Source: Aeromonas veronii
GTDB lineage: Bacteria > Pseudomonadota > Gammaproteobacteria > Enterobacterales > Aeromonadaceae
NCBI GenBank assembly: GCA_041319085.1
Contig: CP101033.1
Coordinates: forward strand, 55,001 to 119,000
Direction of reading: 5' to 3'
DNA length: 64,000 bases
A program made the position numbers and the translations under genes. Below the pieces are notes generated by a model. It saw only the letters and a list, made by a program, of their open reading frames with translations. It did not search any database and was not told where the DNA came from. This document shows positions 21,859 to 29,783 of this stretch, piece by piece; position 1 is the first letter of the stretch, and every line of letters starts with the position of its first letter.

Positions 21859-22917
21859 TAGAGCCATAAAAGTAGTGATTGTTTTTTTGTTGGAGAACGC
21901 TTTATATAATTCGCCATTTATAATAGCACGGTAGTAATCCATATCAGAAATAGCCAGAGCTAGTTTATGAGGATCATCTAAAGGAACTAAATATTTTTCT
22001 ATATCAGAGGTGATGATCTCCGCGGGCCCAGACGGACAATCCACACTGATAACCGGTGTGTGGCAGATAAGCGCTTCAATAAGCACTGTTGGCAGCCCTT
22101 CAGCATCGGATGTCAGGATAAGTGCTTGGGCTGCTTTGATATAGGGATAGGGATTCTTCTGAAAGTCGATGATCTTCACCTTGTTGGCAAGGCTCATCTC
22201 CGCGATCATGGCTTCAATGTGAGGACGCCGCTCCCCTTTGCCCATCAGGACGAGTGGTGTAGCAACGCCGCTTAGCTGATATGCCTGCAAGAGGCGATCG
22301 TGGCGTTTTCGCTCTTCGAAGGTGCCGACATGGATAAAATACTTGTCGAATGGCTTGCTGAAAGGCTCATTGGCCAACGCCTGAATTTTCTCGATATCAA
22401 ACGGATTGTAGATAACCTGACACGATTTTGGTGTGGCTTTTACATTTTGTAAAATGTCGTCCGCGATGCCACGAGATACGCAGATCAGTTTCTTGCCATT
22501 ATAGAAACGCTTGAATTTTTTATATCCTTTGGCATTGTCTTTGGCAAAGCCGGTGACATTTCCGTGGATCCAGTAATAAACATTCAGTGTATCAGGCAGG
22601 TGTCTCGTAATTTTGTCACATGAGCATGAGATAATTACGTCAGGCGAGATCTCTTTGACTTTTTTCAAGATCAAAGATGCTTGTATTTTTTCAACCGCAA
22701 CATTGGATATGGCTTTAGTCAGTTTTGTGACAATGCCAAGATTAATCGGGTGAATGTTGTCAGGTAGCGTATGGTCTATTTTTTCCCGCAAGGTAAACAA
22801 GGTTACATCGGCGCCGGCATCTTTTAGCAAGGATGCGGTATTCAGCAGAACCTTTTCTGCACCACCACCATACAAGTCTTCAACAATGAATAAAAACTTT
22901 TTAACTGGTGGGGTCAT
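21856..22917 (-). CDS. Glycosyltransferase family 4
   Basis: 353 residues, GT-B fold. FIVEDLYGGGAEKVLLNTASL is the acceptor-domain start of GT4 enzymes, FIHVGTFEERKRHDRLLQAY the start of the donor domain, and SDAEGLPTVLIEALICHTPV holds the E-x7-E donor motif. Probably adds a hexose to LPS core or O-antigen. Moderately AT-rich, between the flanks and waaL. It is alone on the minus strand inside a plus-strand cluster. Confidence 0.88.
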   Translation of the reverse strand: MTPPVKKFLFIVEDLYGGGAEKVLLNTASLLKDAGADVTLFTLREKIDHTLPDNIHPINLGIVTKLTKAISNVAVEKIQASLILKKVKEISPDVIISCSCDKITRHLPDTLNVYYWIHGNVTGFAKDNAKGYKKFKRFYNGKKLICVSRGIADDILQNVKATPKSCQVIYNPFDIEKIQALANEPFSKPFDKYFIHVGTFEERKRHDRLLQAYQLSGVATPLVLMGKGERRPHIEAMIAEMSLANKVKIIDFQKNPYPYIKAAQALILTSDAEGLPTVLIEALICHTPVISVDCPSGPAEIITSDIEKYLVPLDDPHKLALAISDMDYYRAIINGELYKAFSNKKTITTFMAL

Positions 22918-23036
22918 AACTGCTCCGCAGGTCTCATAAGTTACTGGAAAATCTATTAAAAATGTGAATCATAAACGAGCAAAATCAGGTGGCAACTGTT
23001 AAAGTCGTTAGCAATTTTTTCAATAGGTGTGGATCA

Positions 23037-24365
23037 ATGATTGGTCTTAGTGGGCGCTACCATAACGCATTATTCGCTGCCTGTATATTTGCCGGGCTGC
23101 TGCTATCCTGGTTGTTTTCTGTTAATCAGCTCCTCACTGGCGATCAGACCCAGATGCTCTACAAGGGTTACCTTGGTGCTTATGAGGGGGTCTGGCTCAG
23201 CTATGGCAATGCGGCGAGTGCGGTGGGCAATGTGCCGGGGAGTCTGTCGGCCTGGTTGATTGGGGGGCCCTTGCTGCTGTGGGATTCACCTTATGCGCCC
23301 ATGGTGCTGCTGCTGGCGATGCGGTTGGTCGGTTTCCTGCTATTTGATGCGGTGATCCGCCAGGTGTTTGCTGATCCCGTATCGAAGGGCAATGCGCGGT
23401 TGCTGTTTCTGGTGCTCTGCTGGCTCAACCCCTGGTTCCAGTACGAGAGTCTGCTCTACAACCCCTCTTATCTGTTCCTCTTCTCGGCCATGCATTGCTG
23501 GTCGGCTTGGCATATGCGGGAGAGGGCCTCCTTCTGGCACACGATTGTTCACCTGCTGGCGATCGGTATGGCGATGCAACTGCACTACTCCTGGCCGTTG
23601 CTGGCGGTCATCTCCACCTACCTCTTCTGGCGCCGCATTCTCAAGGTGAGCTGGAGCGGAGTGGTGGTGGCGACCCTGTTGATCGGTGCATCTTTGATCC
23701 CCTATGCCATGGAGGTGATGAGCAACAGCCAGATCACCCAGAATGTCGATCCCGAAGCGCGTCAGCGTTATATCGGCTGGGGGCTGGTGCATGTCTATCC
23801 GGTGCTGAAATCAGTGCTCTACTGGCTGCGGTATGGCTCCTGGCTGTTTGCCAGCAAGCTGGTCAATGACACCCAGTTCATCTGGCTGGCGGGTCATGAA
23901 TACTTGCAGATGGTGGCGGTCTGGCTGTGGCGGGTGGTGATCTACGGGGTGGGCGCGGCGACTGTGCTGCTGGCGACCAAGGCCAACTGGCAGTTGTGGC
24001 GTGAACTCAAACAGCGTCTGCTGCGCAGCGACTCTGCGCCAGTGGACGGCGAAAGCTGGCTCGGTCTCTATGCGCTGGCGGCAGTGTTGGCGGTGCTGGC
24101 GAGTGCAGCGCTCTCGCCGATCATCTTCAACTACTGGCATCTGATGCTGATTTTCCCCTACGCCCTGTTCCCGATCCTGTTGTTGCTGGTGCGCTGGAGC
24201 TGTCGTTACCCGCAGTGGGTTGGCAAGGGGCTGCTGGCGGCCGCCGTGTTCTGCACCGCGGTGAACCTGATTGCGGCGTGCGACAGCGTCAAGTTCTCCT
24301 ATCAGGCGGACTACAAAACCCAGGTGCTGGAGTATCTGCAAGAGATGCAGTTGCAACCCAAGTAA
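23037..24365 (+). CDS. Polytopic membrane protein, GT-C glycosyltransferase-like
   Basis: 442 residues with about ten membrane helices. Just after the first helix comes VNQLLTGDQTQMLYKGYL, where GT-C enzymes (ArnT/PMT, family 39) carry an acidic catalytic residue; the rest has the alternating helix pattern of that group. It could transfer a sugar from a lipid carrier to LPS, which is inference from fold and place. ATG 23037 follows AGGTGTGG; a GTG at 22989 is an alternative that adds 16 residues. Normal GC content returns here. Divergent from the GT4 gene. Confidence 0.65.
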   Translation: MIGLSGRYHNALFAACIFAGLLLSWLFSVNQLLTGDQTQMLYKGYLGAYEGVWLSYGNAASAVGNVPGSLSAWLIGGPLLLWDSPYAPMVLLLAMRLVGFLLFDAVIRQVFADPVSKGNARLLFLVLCWLNPWFQYESLLYNPSYLFLFSAMHCWSAWHMRERASFWHTIVHLLAIGMAMQLHYSWPLLAVISTYLFWRRILKVSWSGVVVATLLIGASLIPYAMEVMSNSQITQNVDPEARQRYIGWGLVHVYPVLKSVLYWLRYGSWLFASKLVNDTQFIWLAGHEYLQMVAVWLWRVVIYGVGAATVLLATKANWQLWRELKQRLLRSDSAPVDGESWLGLYALAAVLAVLASAALSPIIFNYWHLMLIFPYALFPILLLLVRWSCRYPQWVGKGLLAAAVFCTAVNLIAACDSVKFSYQADYKTQVLEYLQEMQLQPK

Positions 24366-24385
24366 CGGGACTGTGCGGTCAGACG

Positions 24386-24411
24386 AAGGGAGGTGTTATG
24401 CCTCCCTTTGC
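24386..24411 (+). terminator. Terminator after the GT-C-like gene
   Basis: AAGGGAGG and CCTCCCTT form an 8-base stem with a 7-base loop and a short T-run, 21 bases after the stop. Confidence 0.6.
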
Positions 24412-24435
24412 TATTTCCGATGCGTCCGTGCTGGT

Positions 24436-24507
24436 GGGAGTCACGTCCACCATGGCTTTCGCCAGGCATTCGGTCTGACGCCCGCCGAATTTCGTGTCCA
24501 GATGCAA
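24436..24507 (+). pseudogene. Remnant of an AraC-family regulator (C-terminal helix-turn-helix)
   Basis: In one frame these 24 codons read GSHVHHGFRQAFGLTPAEFR and then VQMQ, which matches the end of the AraC/XylS DNA-binding domain (pattern S-H-F-x3-F-x4-G-x-T-P-x-x-F-R). Nothing upstream resembles the rest of such a protein. AraC-type genes are commonly next to LysE-type exporters, so this looks like the last piece of a deleted local regulator. Confidence 0.6.
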
Positions 24508-24569
24508 TCTTTTACAAGCCCCCAGCTGATCCGCCATGCTGGATCTCCGTCGTTAAAGCGAGAGTTGTT

Positions 24570-25205
24570 ATGCTGACCAGTCTGTTCGTTACCCTCGGCC
24601 TGATGCACCTGATTGCACTGGCCAGCCCCGGCCCCGATTTCGCCCTGATCCTGCGCACCAGCCTGCACCGGCCGACCGCCCTTGGTGCGGCGCTGGGCAT
24701 CTCGCTGGCGATCATGGTGCACGCCACCCTGAGCCTGACCGGGATCAGCATGCTGATCGCCAGCCACCCGCTGCTCTTTATGGTGATCAAGTGCTGCGGC
24801 GCCCTCTATCTGGGCTGGTTGGGGTGGGGCGCCCTGATGGCGGCTCGCCAGCAGAGCAGTGCCGTGATGGCCAGCGCCGCCAACGAGCTGCGCGGCTGGG
24901 GCAGGGGCGTGCGCACTGGCCTTGCCACCAACCTGCTTAACCCCAAGGCGCTGGTGTTCTTTATCGGTCTGCTGGCCGCCATGGTGACGCCAGAGGTGGA
25001 CGGGATGACCCGCAGCCTGCTGGTGGGCGAGCTCTTTATCATCTCCCTCTGCTGGTTCGGGCTGCTGGCGTGGAGCCTCTCCACCGATCGCGCCCAGCGC
25101 CTGTTGCTGCGGGTGCAGCGGCCGCTCAATCTGGTGACCGGCGTACTGTTTGCGGTGGTCAGCCTCTCCATTCTGGTGAGCATGGGGGCCGAGCTGGTGG
25201 CCTGA
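24570..25205 (+). CDS. LysE/RhtB family amino acid exporter
   Basis: 211 residues with five to six membrane helices. LALASPGPDFALILRTSL-type sequence near the start (ALASPGPDF) is the family signature, and TNLLNPKALVFFIGLLA near 125-140 is the second conserved block. It likely exports an amino acid or derivative; substrate unknown. ATG 24570 begins the family-like part; the longer open frame covers the AraC remnant. Confidence 0.88.
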   Translation: MLTSLFVTLGLMHLIALASPGPDFALILRTSLHRPTALGAALGISLAIMVHATLSLTGISMLIASHPLLFMVIKCCGALYLGWLGWGALMAARQQSSAVMASAANELRGWGRGVRTGLATNLLNPKALVFFIGLLAAMVTPEVDGMTRSLLVGELFIISLCWFGLLAWSLSTDRAQRLLLRVQRPLNLVTGVLFAVVSLSILVSMGAELVA

Positions 25206-25262
25206 TGAGTCGGCGCATGAGTCTATACTCCAGCAAGGTTTACCTGTCAGGAGTATCCGGCT

Positions 25263-25442
25263 ATGCGTCTACTGCCTCTTTGCTGGTGGTGGGGGATGGC
25301 CCCGGCGCTGGCGGCGTGCAACCAGCAGAACGCCCAGCGCACCCCATTTAGCCAGATTAAACAACGATCGCCTCGCCAGATCGCCGTTCTCACCCTTGTC
25401 TCCCCTCCCCTGTACACCTGTACAAAAGTGCCGCAATTGTGA
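25263..25442 (+). CDS. Possible small secreted or lipoprotein peptide (59 aa)
   Basis: A 59-codon frame starting 9 bases after CAGGAG. Residues 1-19 (MRLLPLCWWWGMAPALAAC) look like a short signal with a lipobox-like LAAC; the remainder has no recognised pattern. It could be a real small lipoprotein or the surviving 5' end of a lost gene. Weak evidence. Confidence 0.3.
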   Translation: MRLLPLCWWWGMAPALAACNQQNAQRTPFSQIKQRSPRQIAVLTLVSPPLYTCTKVPQL

Positions 25443-25598
25443 CAACTTGGATGTGGGCTGAACAATCTTGATCTGTCCCTTGTGGGGCGGTAGTGAATAG
25501 GTTATTTCTCTGTGACATTGGCGGCATCCGGCACGGGGTCTCCAGCCATGTGGTGCGAAATCCACAGCAAAAACAAACAGTAAAATGCAGGAGCAAAT
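25443..25598. other. Region upstream of the DUF3313 lipoprotein
   Basis: With 25206-25442 this makes a 393-base stretch with no firm gene. Apart from the 59-codon frame I see only the likely promoter region of the next gene. Confidence 0.4.
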
Positions 25599-26264
25599 AT
25601 GAACAAGGTCGTGATGGTTGCCGTGGCTGCGGCCCTGCTGGGTGGCTGCGCCGTCAAAAATCAGGTCTCCTACAGCTTGCAGTCACTGCAAACTGTCCCC
25701 TTCAGCGCCTTCCAGCCGAGCGAGAGCAACCCCAACCAGCGCGTCTACAAGGAGCCGGGCGTTGATCTGCGCCAGTACAATGAGGTGCTGCTCGATCCGC
25801 TGCAGTTTATCCGGCAGGAGAATGGCCAGTGGTATCTGCTGACCGCCAACGAACAGAGCCAGATTGGCCGCTACTACCACGACAAATTCCAGAGCGAGCT
25901 GGTCAAGCATGGCGTCAAGATCGCCACCGCCCCCGGCCCGAAGGTGATGCGGATCCAGGCTGCCGTCACCAACTTCGACCTGACCCGCCCCGACCCCAAA
26001 CTGCGTGACTTGCTGCCCGCCAAGATCGCCATCAACGTCACCCGCGAAGTGATCGGCAAGGAGCCCTACCTGCTCAAGGTGGGCAGCATGGCCCAGTTGC
26101 TCGACTCCCAGAGCGGCAAGTTGCTGGTGCGGGTGATGGATGCCCGCGAGAGCCCGGACAGCACCCACAAGGATGAACCCATCACCGCCGAGGAGATGGA
26201 GAAGATGATCGACCAGTGGGCGGCCAATCGCGCCAAACAGCTGGCGGACAATCTGGGGCGCTGA
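25599..26264 (+). CDS. DUF3313-type lipoprotein
   Basis: 221 residues. The N-terminus MNKVVMVAVAAALLGGC is a lipoprotein signal with lipobox LLGG-C17; the residue after the cysteine is A, which favours the outer membrane. The body (LLDPLQFI, RIQAAVTNFDLTRPDP, SGKLLVRVMDARES) resembles periplasmic DUF3313 lipoproteins of unknown role. A GGAG ribosome site precedes the ATG. Stands alone, followed by a terminator. Confidence 0.8.
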   Translation: MNKVVMVAVAAALLGGCAVKNQVSYSLQSLQTVPFSAFQPSESNPNQRVYKEPGVDLRQYNEVLLDPLQFIRQENGQWYLLTANEQSQIGRYYHDKFQSELVKHGVKIATAPGPKVMRIQAAVTNFDLTRPDPKLRDLLPAKIAINVTREVIGKEPYLLKVGSMAQLLDSQSGKLLVRVMDARESPDSTHKDEPITAEEMEKMIDQWAANRAKQLADNLGR

Positions 26265-26281
26265 CCCGGCCCGGAAACGAC

Positions 26282-26305
26282 AAAGCCTGCCATGAGGCAG
26301 GCTTT
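26282..26305. terminator. Bidirectional terminator
   Basis: AAAGCCTGCC and GGCAGGCTTT form a 10-base stem with an ATGA loop, between the convergent DUF3313 and DUF1993 genes. Confidence 0.85.
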
Positions 26306-26324
26306 ATCGTCTCTGAAGGGCGGC

Positions 26325-26825
26325 TTATTGCAGATTGAGCCCGCCCAGATAGTCGCGCTTGCCGAGATCGACCCCGGCGCTGCGCAGCAGGGCATAGGTC
26401 ATGGTGAGGTGGAAGTAGAAGTTGGGGATGCCGTACTCATGGACGCAGGTATGACCATCCATCCCCTTACCACCCGCCCAGTGGGGCACGTAGCGGCCGC
26501 TGGCATACTGGCTGTAGTCAGCGTCCAGCTTGCCTTGCAGATAGCTGATGGTCTTGCCGATATGGGCGCGCAGATCCGCGATGGTTTTGGGCTCATCGCC
26601 CATGGCCGGCAGCTCGCTGTGGCTGGCGGTAGCCACCACGGCGCGGGCTGAATCGCAGCAGATCAGCACCTGCTTGCTAAGGGGCAGCATGTCGACGATC
26701 AGCCGATCGCCAAAGAAGTTCTCCACGTTGAACTGCTTCGCCTCGGCATGGGCTACGGCCTTGGCCAGGCAGTGGTCGAGGTTGGTCAGCATCTTGATAA
26801 ACTGGGCGGTAATGTCGCGATTCAT
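26325..26825 (-). CDS. DUF1993 family protein
   Basis: 166 residues. The protein has the DUF1993 (DinB-like four-helix) pattern: MLTNLDHCLAKAVAHAEAK at the start, then FGDRLIVDMLPLSKQVLICCD, and a C-terminal FYFHLTMTYALLRSAGVDLGKRDYLG. Function unknown; DinB-like folds often bind a metal with histidines, and H-bearing helices are seen. ATG 26825 begins the family alignment; the longer frame to 27053 is non-coding in character. Confidence 0.85.
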   Translation of the reverse strand: MNRDITAQFIKMLTNLDHCLAKAVAHAEAKQFNVENFFGDRLIVDMLPLSKQVLICCDSARAVVATASHSELPAMGDEPKTIADLRAHIGKTISYLQGKLDADYSQYASGRYVPHWAGGKGMDGHTCVHEYGIPNFYFHLTMTYALLRSAGVDLGKRDYLGGLNLQ

Positions 26826-27136
26826 GAACACTCTCCATCTTGTTGAAATAGCGGCCCGCTTGCGCGGCCACAGTGAATGAGACTGGCAAATCGGCCACCA
26901 ATATACCCCATCCCCTGTCAGCTTAGCGCCCGTCGCGACGAAAAGGGTAGGGGAGAGGCACTGCGCGCGACAACCGCTGGCCAAGGGGCCATGCTCGCTT
27001 TTTGAACCTGCGAGTCCCTTATCGCCCCTTTTTTGATCTGTGACATAAATCACCTTTTTTCAGGGGCGTAGGCTGAATGCCGTTGTCCTGGACACGCGCC
27101 TGCGTATTAGCCAGGACACCAGAAAAGGAGAATGAG
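26826..27136. other. Intergenic region with a CRP-like site and a hairpin
   Basis: A 311-base divergent region. It contains a CRP-like site (27039-27054) and an inverted repeat GTCCTGG/CCAGGAC (27085-27091 and 27111-27117) ending 20 bases before the next start. No gene is supported. Confidence 0.5.
27039..27054 (+). promoter_or_regulatory. CRP-like binding site
   Basis: TGTGACATAAATCACC matches TGTGA-N6-TCACA at nine of ten conserved positions. It lies about 83 bases before the 65-residue protein gene, a good position for activation. Confidence 0.5.
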
Positions 27137-27334
27137 ATGAAGATCTATGACCGTAACCGCAATGTGCTGAACCAAGGTCAGCGCGTGATGATTGCCGCCA
27201 CTGGCGCCGTCGATTTTCTGAAAGAGGCCCACACCGACAATATGACCCCCTATCAGGCGGAGCATGAGAAGTGCGTGCTGCTGGCAAACTCCGGAGAGCG
27301 TTACGCCCCCATCGAGTTGATTAGACTAGGCTGA
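27137..27334 (+). CDS. Small protein of unknown function (65 aa)
   Basis: A 65-residue soluble protein beginning MKIYDRNRNVLNQGQRVMIA with a strong AAGGAG ribosome site. I do not recognise a family. Features are a GQRVMIAATGAVDFLKEAH stretch reminiscent of small beta-barrel-like proteins, one cysteine, and a mixed charge. The good ribosome site, the CRP-like site upstream and the strong terminator downstream support a real, separately expressed gene. Confidence 0.7.
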   Translation: MKIYDRNRNVLNQGQRVMIAATGAVDFLKEAHTDNMTPYQAEHEKCVLLANSGERYAPIELIRLG

Positions 27335-27367
27335 TCCCTTTCCCTGTCACCCTACTCTTTACAATTC

Positions 27368-27402
27368 ACCCGGCCGCCGCGCCCCAGCTGGCGGCCGGGT
27401 TT
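27368..27402 (+). terminator. Terminator after the 65-aa gene
   Basis: ACCCGGCCGCC and GGCGGCCGGGT form a strong GC stem with a 12-base loop, followed by TTTCTG. Confidence 0.82.
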
Positions 27403-27464
27403 CTGATTTCCCCTACCTGTTCCACTCGTCTAACGCATCGCTGCAAGCCGCTTTGAGCCATCGT

Positions 27465-27504
27465 GTAGGTTCGATTAGCGAAGCGTAATCGGACGATCGC
27501 GTAA
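27465..27504 (+). repeat. REP repeat, left copy of a 40-bp perfect inverted pair
   Basis: Forty bases starting GTAGGTTCGATTAGCGAAGC, identical in inverted orientation to 28187-28226. It has the GTAG head and imperfect palindrome (CGATTA/TAATCG) of REPs bound by RAYT proteins. Just after it two 16-base direct repeats (27496-27511, 27512-27527; 14 of 16 identical) continue the pattern. Confidence 0.92.
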
Positions 27505-27607
27505 TCGAACAATCGTGTAATGGAACAACCGCACCATCACGACCCGCAAGCAGATCGAAGTGAGGCAAGGCTATGCTTGGCTTTTCGGTCTCAACGAGGT
27601 GAAAAGG

Positions 27608-28138
27608 ATGGCCAATTGGCGGCGGGCATGGTGGCCCGGAGGAACCTGGTTCTTTACCGTCAACCTGCTGGAGAGGCGCAACAACCGGTTGCTGGTGGAG
27701 CAGATCGACCTGCTGCGCAATAGCGTTGCCAAGGTGCAACAGGCTCACCCCTTCGCCATTCACGCATGGGTGGTGTTGCCCGACCATCTCCACTGCATTC
27801 TCTCATTACCGGAGGGGGACACCGATTTCCCCCTGCGTTGGCGGCTGATCAAAAGCCACTTTTCCCGCGCCTTGCCGGTGAACGAGCGGCGCAGCCAGAC
27901 CCGGTTACGCCACGGGGAGCGGGGCATCTGGCAGCGCCATTATTGGGAACATCTGATCCGGGATGAGCAGGATTACCGCCGCCATATGGATTACGTCCAT
28001 ATCAACCCGCTCAAGCATGGTCATGTCACCCGGGTGGCCGATTGGCCGTATTCCACCTTCCATCGTTACGTGGCGAATGGCGTCTATCCACCGGATTGGT
28101 GCGGATCGGTGGATGGGGCGTTGGGGGGATTGGAGTAA
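27608..28138 (+). CDS. REP-associated tyrosine transposase (RAYT)
   Basis: 176 residues of the Y1/HUH single-strand transposase family that acts on REP hairpins. The HUH motif is HLH in LPDHLHCILSLPEGD and the catalytic tyrosine lies in HMDYVHINPLKHG; GTWFFTVNLLERR is the usual start. ATG 27608 follows GAGG at good spacing. It sits between two inverted copies of a REP element, the standard arrangement for a domesticated RAYT and its targets. No IS ends or target duplication are seen, so it is not a simple insertion sequence. Confidence 0.95.
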   Translation: MANWRRAWWPGGTWFFTVNLLERRNNRLLVEQIDLLRNSVAKVQQAHPFAIHAWVVLPDHLHCILSLPEGDTDFPLRWRLIKSHFSRALPVNERRSQTRLRHGERGIWQRHYWEHLIRDEQDYRRHMDYVHINPLKHGHVTRVADWPYSTFHRYVANGVYPPDWCGSVDGALGGLE

Positions 28139-28186
28139 ATACCTAAAAGGGTTGTTCCGTTGTAAGTGACCGATAACGCGAACGTC

Positions 28187-28226
28187 TTACGCGATCGTCC
28201 GATTACGCTTCGCTAATCGAACCTAC
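28187..28226 (-). repeat. REP repeat, right copy of a 40-bp perfect inverted pair
   Basis: Exact reverse complement of 27465-27504, ending ...TCGCTAATCGAACCTAC. Together they flank the RAYT gene. Confidence 0.92.
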
Positions 28227-28247
28227 GGCCCTTCAATTAAAGAAAAC

Positions 28248-28270
28248 GGCGTAGCTTCACCAGCTACGCC
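28248..28270 (-). terminator. Hairpin with minus-strand T-tract
   Basis: GGCGTAGCT and AGCTACGCC form a perfect 9-base stem. The T-tract (TTTTCTTT) is on the minus strand, yet no minus-strand gene lies just to its right, so it may be a left-over terminator of a lost gene or may shield the RAYT locus. Confidence 0.5.
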
Positions 28271-28383
28271 ATCTACTAAAAGATCGATGTCACAGATTTT
28301 ATGTAAATATATCATAAGATTAGGCGTATTTTTGTTACATTAACAATCCGAAATTAAAACTATTTTTGCCGATGGGAGTGAGA

Positions 28384-29673
28384 GTGGGGATATTAGAGGA
28401 TATATGGAGTTCAATTAAAGGTAATGCCAGAATAAGGGTTAAAGACCCTATAATTGGCACCTTTATTTTCTCTTGGTGTATATGTAACTGGGATAAGTTG
28501 GCAACCCTATTTTTAGGAACAGCCTCAATTGATGAAAGAATAAAATACATGGTTGATACCATGCAAATCACAAATCTACTTTATGATGTAGATCTGATAA
28601 CCCTTCCATTAATGCTGACACTATTATATCTGTTTGTATTTCCACATTTATCACTATGGGTAAAACAAAAACAGAATGCCGTTATTTTATCACAGCACAA
28701 GCAAGCTATAGAATTGGATATTAACCAGGCAAAGGCTCAGAAACAACTTAACAAAGTCAGGCTTAGAGCAAATCCTGAAAAAGAGTTTCTTACTCAAGAA
28801 ATTGAAATGGATCTTCAAGAGGAGATGCGGAAAAGTGAACGCCGTAACAAGATAATGGAATATATCGATTTAAAGACAAAAAACAAACGTGCAGAGTTGG
28901 AAATAAAAAGTTCTCAGGCAGAGAAGTTACGTGTCGAGCTTGAAGTGAAAAAACGACAAGAGGGCACAGAAAAAATGAAATTTGAAAGGCAAGCCGCAAT
29001 TCATAGGGCAACGTTAGCTTCAAATCGCTTTCCTATCTTGTATCAATGGATGAATTTGCTTTCAAATAGTATCCAACAAGATGGCGTGACCATGAGCCTG
29101 AGTGGATTAACTAACACTATCGCTGCCATGTTTGGGTATGACACCATAGATATGCTGATCAATGATAAAAATTTCAACAACTCAAAGTTAGATGAAATAA
29201 AATTCATCTATCACGATTCAGTATATTTGGCTGATAAGCTTAGCAATATAGCAAGCGCTGAAAATGACAATGAAGAAATAATATCTGGAGAGTTACTTTT
29301 TGATCATGTTCAGATGATATTGGAGGGTTTCAACATAGATTTGTTATCTGCTGATGAATTAGCGGAAAAGATATGTGATATGGTCAATGAAACAAGTTAT
29401 GAAATTCTTAATAGTGAGGAGTTATCAGGCCCAATGGCTGAGACTGACACTATATTTGATGACCTAGAGGTAGCCGTCGATAGTTTTAAATTTAATGACG
29501 AATTTGAAGTCTCAATGAGTGGTTATGCTAGTGGTCATCATCGAAAAGAAGATGATGTTATCGGTCGAGAATTGTCAGTTAATATAATCGCTAGTTGTAC
29601 ACCACAGATAGGTAGATTCGGTTTGTCAGATTACAAATTAACTATTAGTGGTTCGCCTAGAGATTATGAGTGA
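28384..29673 (+). CDS. Unknown membrane-anchored coiled-coil protein, AT-rich
   Basis: A 429-residue protein I do not recognise. Near the N-terminus comes RIRVKDPIIGTFIFSWCICNW, a hydrophobic segment of a pattern seen (from memory) at the start of several uncharacterised membrane proteins; a second segment follows (LITLPLMLTLLYLFVF, about 70-88). Residues about 100-215 are rich in K, E, Q and R and read as a long coiled coil. The acidic C-terminal half has no known motif. GTG 28384 follows GGGAG; ATG 28372 and TTG 28366 are alternatives. Base composition is far more AT-rich than the flanks, and it lies between the REP/RAYT locus and uvrD, so recent acquisition is likely. A defence role is possible but unproven. 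Confidence 0.7.
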   Translation: MGILEDIWSSIKGNARIRVKDPIIGTFIFSWCICNWDKLATLFLGTASIDERIKYMVDTMQITNLLYDVDLITLPLMLTLLYLFVFPHLSLWVKQKQNAVILSQHKQAIELDINQAKAQKQLNKVRLRANPEKEFLTQEIEMDLQEEMRKSERRNKIMEYIDLKTKNKRAELEIKSSQAEKLRVELEVKKRQEGTEKMKFERQAAIHRATLASNRFPILYQWMNLLSNSIQQDGVTMSLSGLTNTIAAMFGYDTIDMLINDKNFNNSKLDEIKFIYHDSVYLADKLSNIASAENDNEEIISGELLFDHVQMILEGFNIDLLSADELAEKICDMVNETSYEILNSEELSGPMAETDTIFDDLEVAVDSFKFNDEFEVSMSGYASGHHRKEDDVIGRELSVNIIASCTPQIGRFGLSDYKLTISGSPRDYE

Positions 29674-29734
29674 GTTAGCAGCTTTGGATTTTTCTTATAA
29701 ATAAAAATTATTGCATAATAAAGCTATGATATAT

Positions 29735-29766
29735 AAACCAACCCGGCCTAAGCCGGGTTGGTTTTA
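29735..29766. terminator. Bidirectional terminator at the uvrD 3' end
   Basis: AAACCAACCCGGC and GCCGGGTTGGTTT form a 13-base stem with a CTAA loop; T-rich on the plus side. It serves both the unknown gene and uvrD. Confidence 0.9.
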
Positions 29767-29783
29767 TCAAAAGGCAGGAAAAA

